From contig CM043953.1 of the NCBI GenBank assembly GCA_014529385.2, positions 77,490,872 through 77,554,871 on the forward strand: a stretch of 64,000 nucleotides of DNA. The letters are read 5' to 3'. Under the pieces are notes generated by a model. It was not told the origin of the DNA and searched no databases. It saw only the letters and a program-made list of their open reading frames with translations. Position numbers and translations under genes: made by a program. Below are positions 63,126-64,000 of this stretch, in pieces; position 1 is the first letter of the stretch, and each line of letters opens with the position of its first letter. This DNA is from Adiantum capillus-veneris (Eukaryota; Streptophyta; Polypodiopsida; Polypodiales; Pteridaceae).

Positions 63126-63872
63126 TTGATTTCCTATCCAACTGCTCCCCTCACCGATTATAAAAGTCCTCGTGTCACTGTATCTATTCTTGGGCAACAG
63201 CGATTCGGCATCATCGTTGATGGTGGATCTGGAATCAATTTGATGCCTGAATTCACTATGATGGCCTTAGGTCTAAAGCCTACCCGACCTGCTCCTTTCA
63301 GTGTTACATTGGCCGATCAGAGAACAGTCTACCCAGTGGCCATAGTCGACAAGGTGCCTCTGAAGGTACAAGATTTCACTTTTAACTTGGATTTTGTGGT
63401 AGTTAATCTTCCCCAGGTAGAGGGAGGTTATCCCTTGCTGATTGGTAGGCCATGGTTGCGACATACGAAAGCACTTCACGACTGGGGAAACGACGCCATG
63501 TGGATACATACTCCTGGCTCTCCAATGCAACAAATTCGTCTCGAAGGAGGTATGGATCCGGTCGTTCAGCATAGCTCTTTGTCAGTAGAGTCCAACCCTG
63601 ACTTGGAGCAGTCGGTCCCTCCTGATGGGTCCGATGAAGACTTACTGCAGTGGTTAGAAGCTACCTCTTCGATGCCATGCTATGTAGTCTCTCTTCAACC
63701 TTTGCCAACAGATTCACCCTCTCCCCCTGATCCTACACCTGAAGCTACACCTGAAGCCAGTAATCCCAGTCAGCCAAGTGCGCCAGAACCAAGTGGACCA
63801 GAGGGGGGAAAAGTCTCCCTTGCAAGAGTTGGCCAACACCCCAACTCCTTCCTTAGCCTCTACTCCATCTGA
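63126..63872 (+). CDS. Aspartic protease region of the gypsy element
   Basis: Open frame with a retropepsin-like domain. RFGIIVDGGSGINLMPE carries the active-site Asp in the form DGGSG. FTFNLDFVVVNLP and YPLLIGRPWLRHTKALHDW complete the fold. A Pro/Ser/Glu-rich spacer follows to 63872. A shifted frame (63800-64000) continues as a Pro/Ser/Glu-rich linker toward the missing reverse transcriptase beyond the window. The DGGSG active site and GRPWLR segment resemble the protease of plant Ty3/gypsy elements. Confidence 0.85.
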   Translation: MISYPTAPLTDYKSPRVTVSILGQQRFGIIVDGGSGINLMPEFTMMALGLKPTRPAPFSVTLADQRTVYPVAIVDKVPLKVQDFTFNLDFVVVNLPQVEGGYPLLIGRPWLRHTKALHDWGNDAMWIHTPGSPMQQIRLEGGMDPVVQHSSLSVESNPDLEQSVPPDGSDEDLLQWLEATSSMPCYVVSLQPLPTDSPSPPDPTPEATPEASNPSQPSAPEPSGPEGGKVSLARVGQHPNSFLSLYSI

Positions 63873-64000
63873 CTCTCTACCCATGCCGGAGCACTTTGAG
63901 GTATCTGAGGATTTACCATTCACAGAGCTTCCATCAGGATGGTTGCAGGAAGAGTATGTTGATTTCAACATTGATCAGATGCCAGCTCATAATGTCCAAA

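Overview
This is a eukaryotic window from a land-plant nuclear genome. The evidence is spliced exons of a plastid-type plant protein, plant-type LTR retrotransposons with tRNA-like primer sites, plant L1-like LINEs and a plant DUF659-type hAT transposase. The long CT/GA microsatellites and very long C/G homopolymers fit a large, repeat-rich genome. A fern or another seed-free plant is plausible, but that is inference and I cannot name the species. Almost everything here is transposable element (TE). The only apparently functional host gene is the 3' part of a DUF3119-family gene at 35243-38799 (+).

Layout, left part. Positions 1-14097 are LTR element 1 (family LTR1; 5' LTR cut by the window edge). 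It encodes Gag and protease but has no reverse transcriptase or integrase. It carries a 6.85 kb LINE (LINE-A copy 1, minus strand, 4105-10958, 15-bp target duplication), and its 3' LTR carries a putative solo LTR (11935-13225, 5-bp duplication). The 3' LTR abuts the gag of a related, older Pol-less element 2 (14098-18010, 3' LTR of family LTR2). The simplest reading is that element 1 landed inside element 2. A chromodomain remnant of an autonomous chromovirus follows (18011-18306). A Ty1/copia element begins at about 19320. It is broken at about 20100 by LINE-A copy 2 (to about 29285), which itself holds a hAT transposon (22684-26206, 8-bp duplication) and two small MITE-like elements (28287-28595). 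Copia RT and RNase H resume at 29285-30840, and the copia LTR is cut at 31032 by a small LTR3 element. That element in turn contains an inverted solo LTR1 with an ATTGG duplication.

Middle part. The DUF3119 gene has six recognisable 3' exons. No first exon or transit peptide is visible, so either the whole TE pile upstream sits in its first intron or the gene is 5'-truncated. Its fourth visible intron holds LINE-A debris. From 39837 to 50855 lies a head-to-tail cluster of a second LINE family (LINE-B): one 3' fragment, one long copy lacking its 3' end, and one long copy with its 3' end. LINE-B has a coiled-coil/RRM-like ORF1, a YADD reverse transcriptase, a C-terminal zinc finger and an ATTTC-repeat tail.

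Right part. Positions 52437-55074 contain adjacent, intron-free, scrambled fragments of two unrelated host genes: a plasma-membrane H+-ATPase and a PRP22/DHX8-type splicing helicase. Degenerate AT-rich sequence follows, with a copia gag relic and microsatellites. The 5' half of a different Ty3-like element (LTR, gag with several zinc knuckles, protease) starts at about 60142 and runs off the window.

The most distinctive signals are: the repeated Pol-less Gag-Pro architecture with a conserved tail ORF; an AGCGTTTT motif reiterated in the transcribed leaders of three LTR families; the chimeric ATPase/helicase fragment cluster; and a poly-C tract that shifts the LINE-B ORF2 frame by the same phase in two copies.
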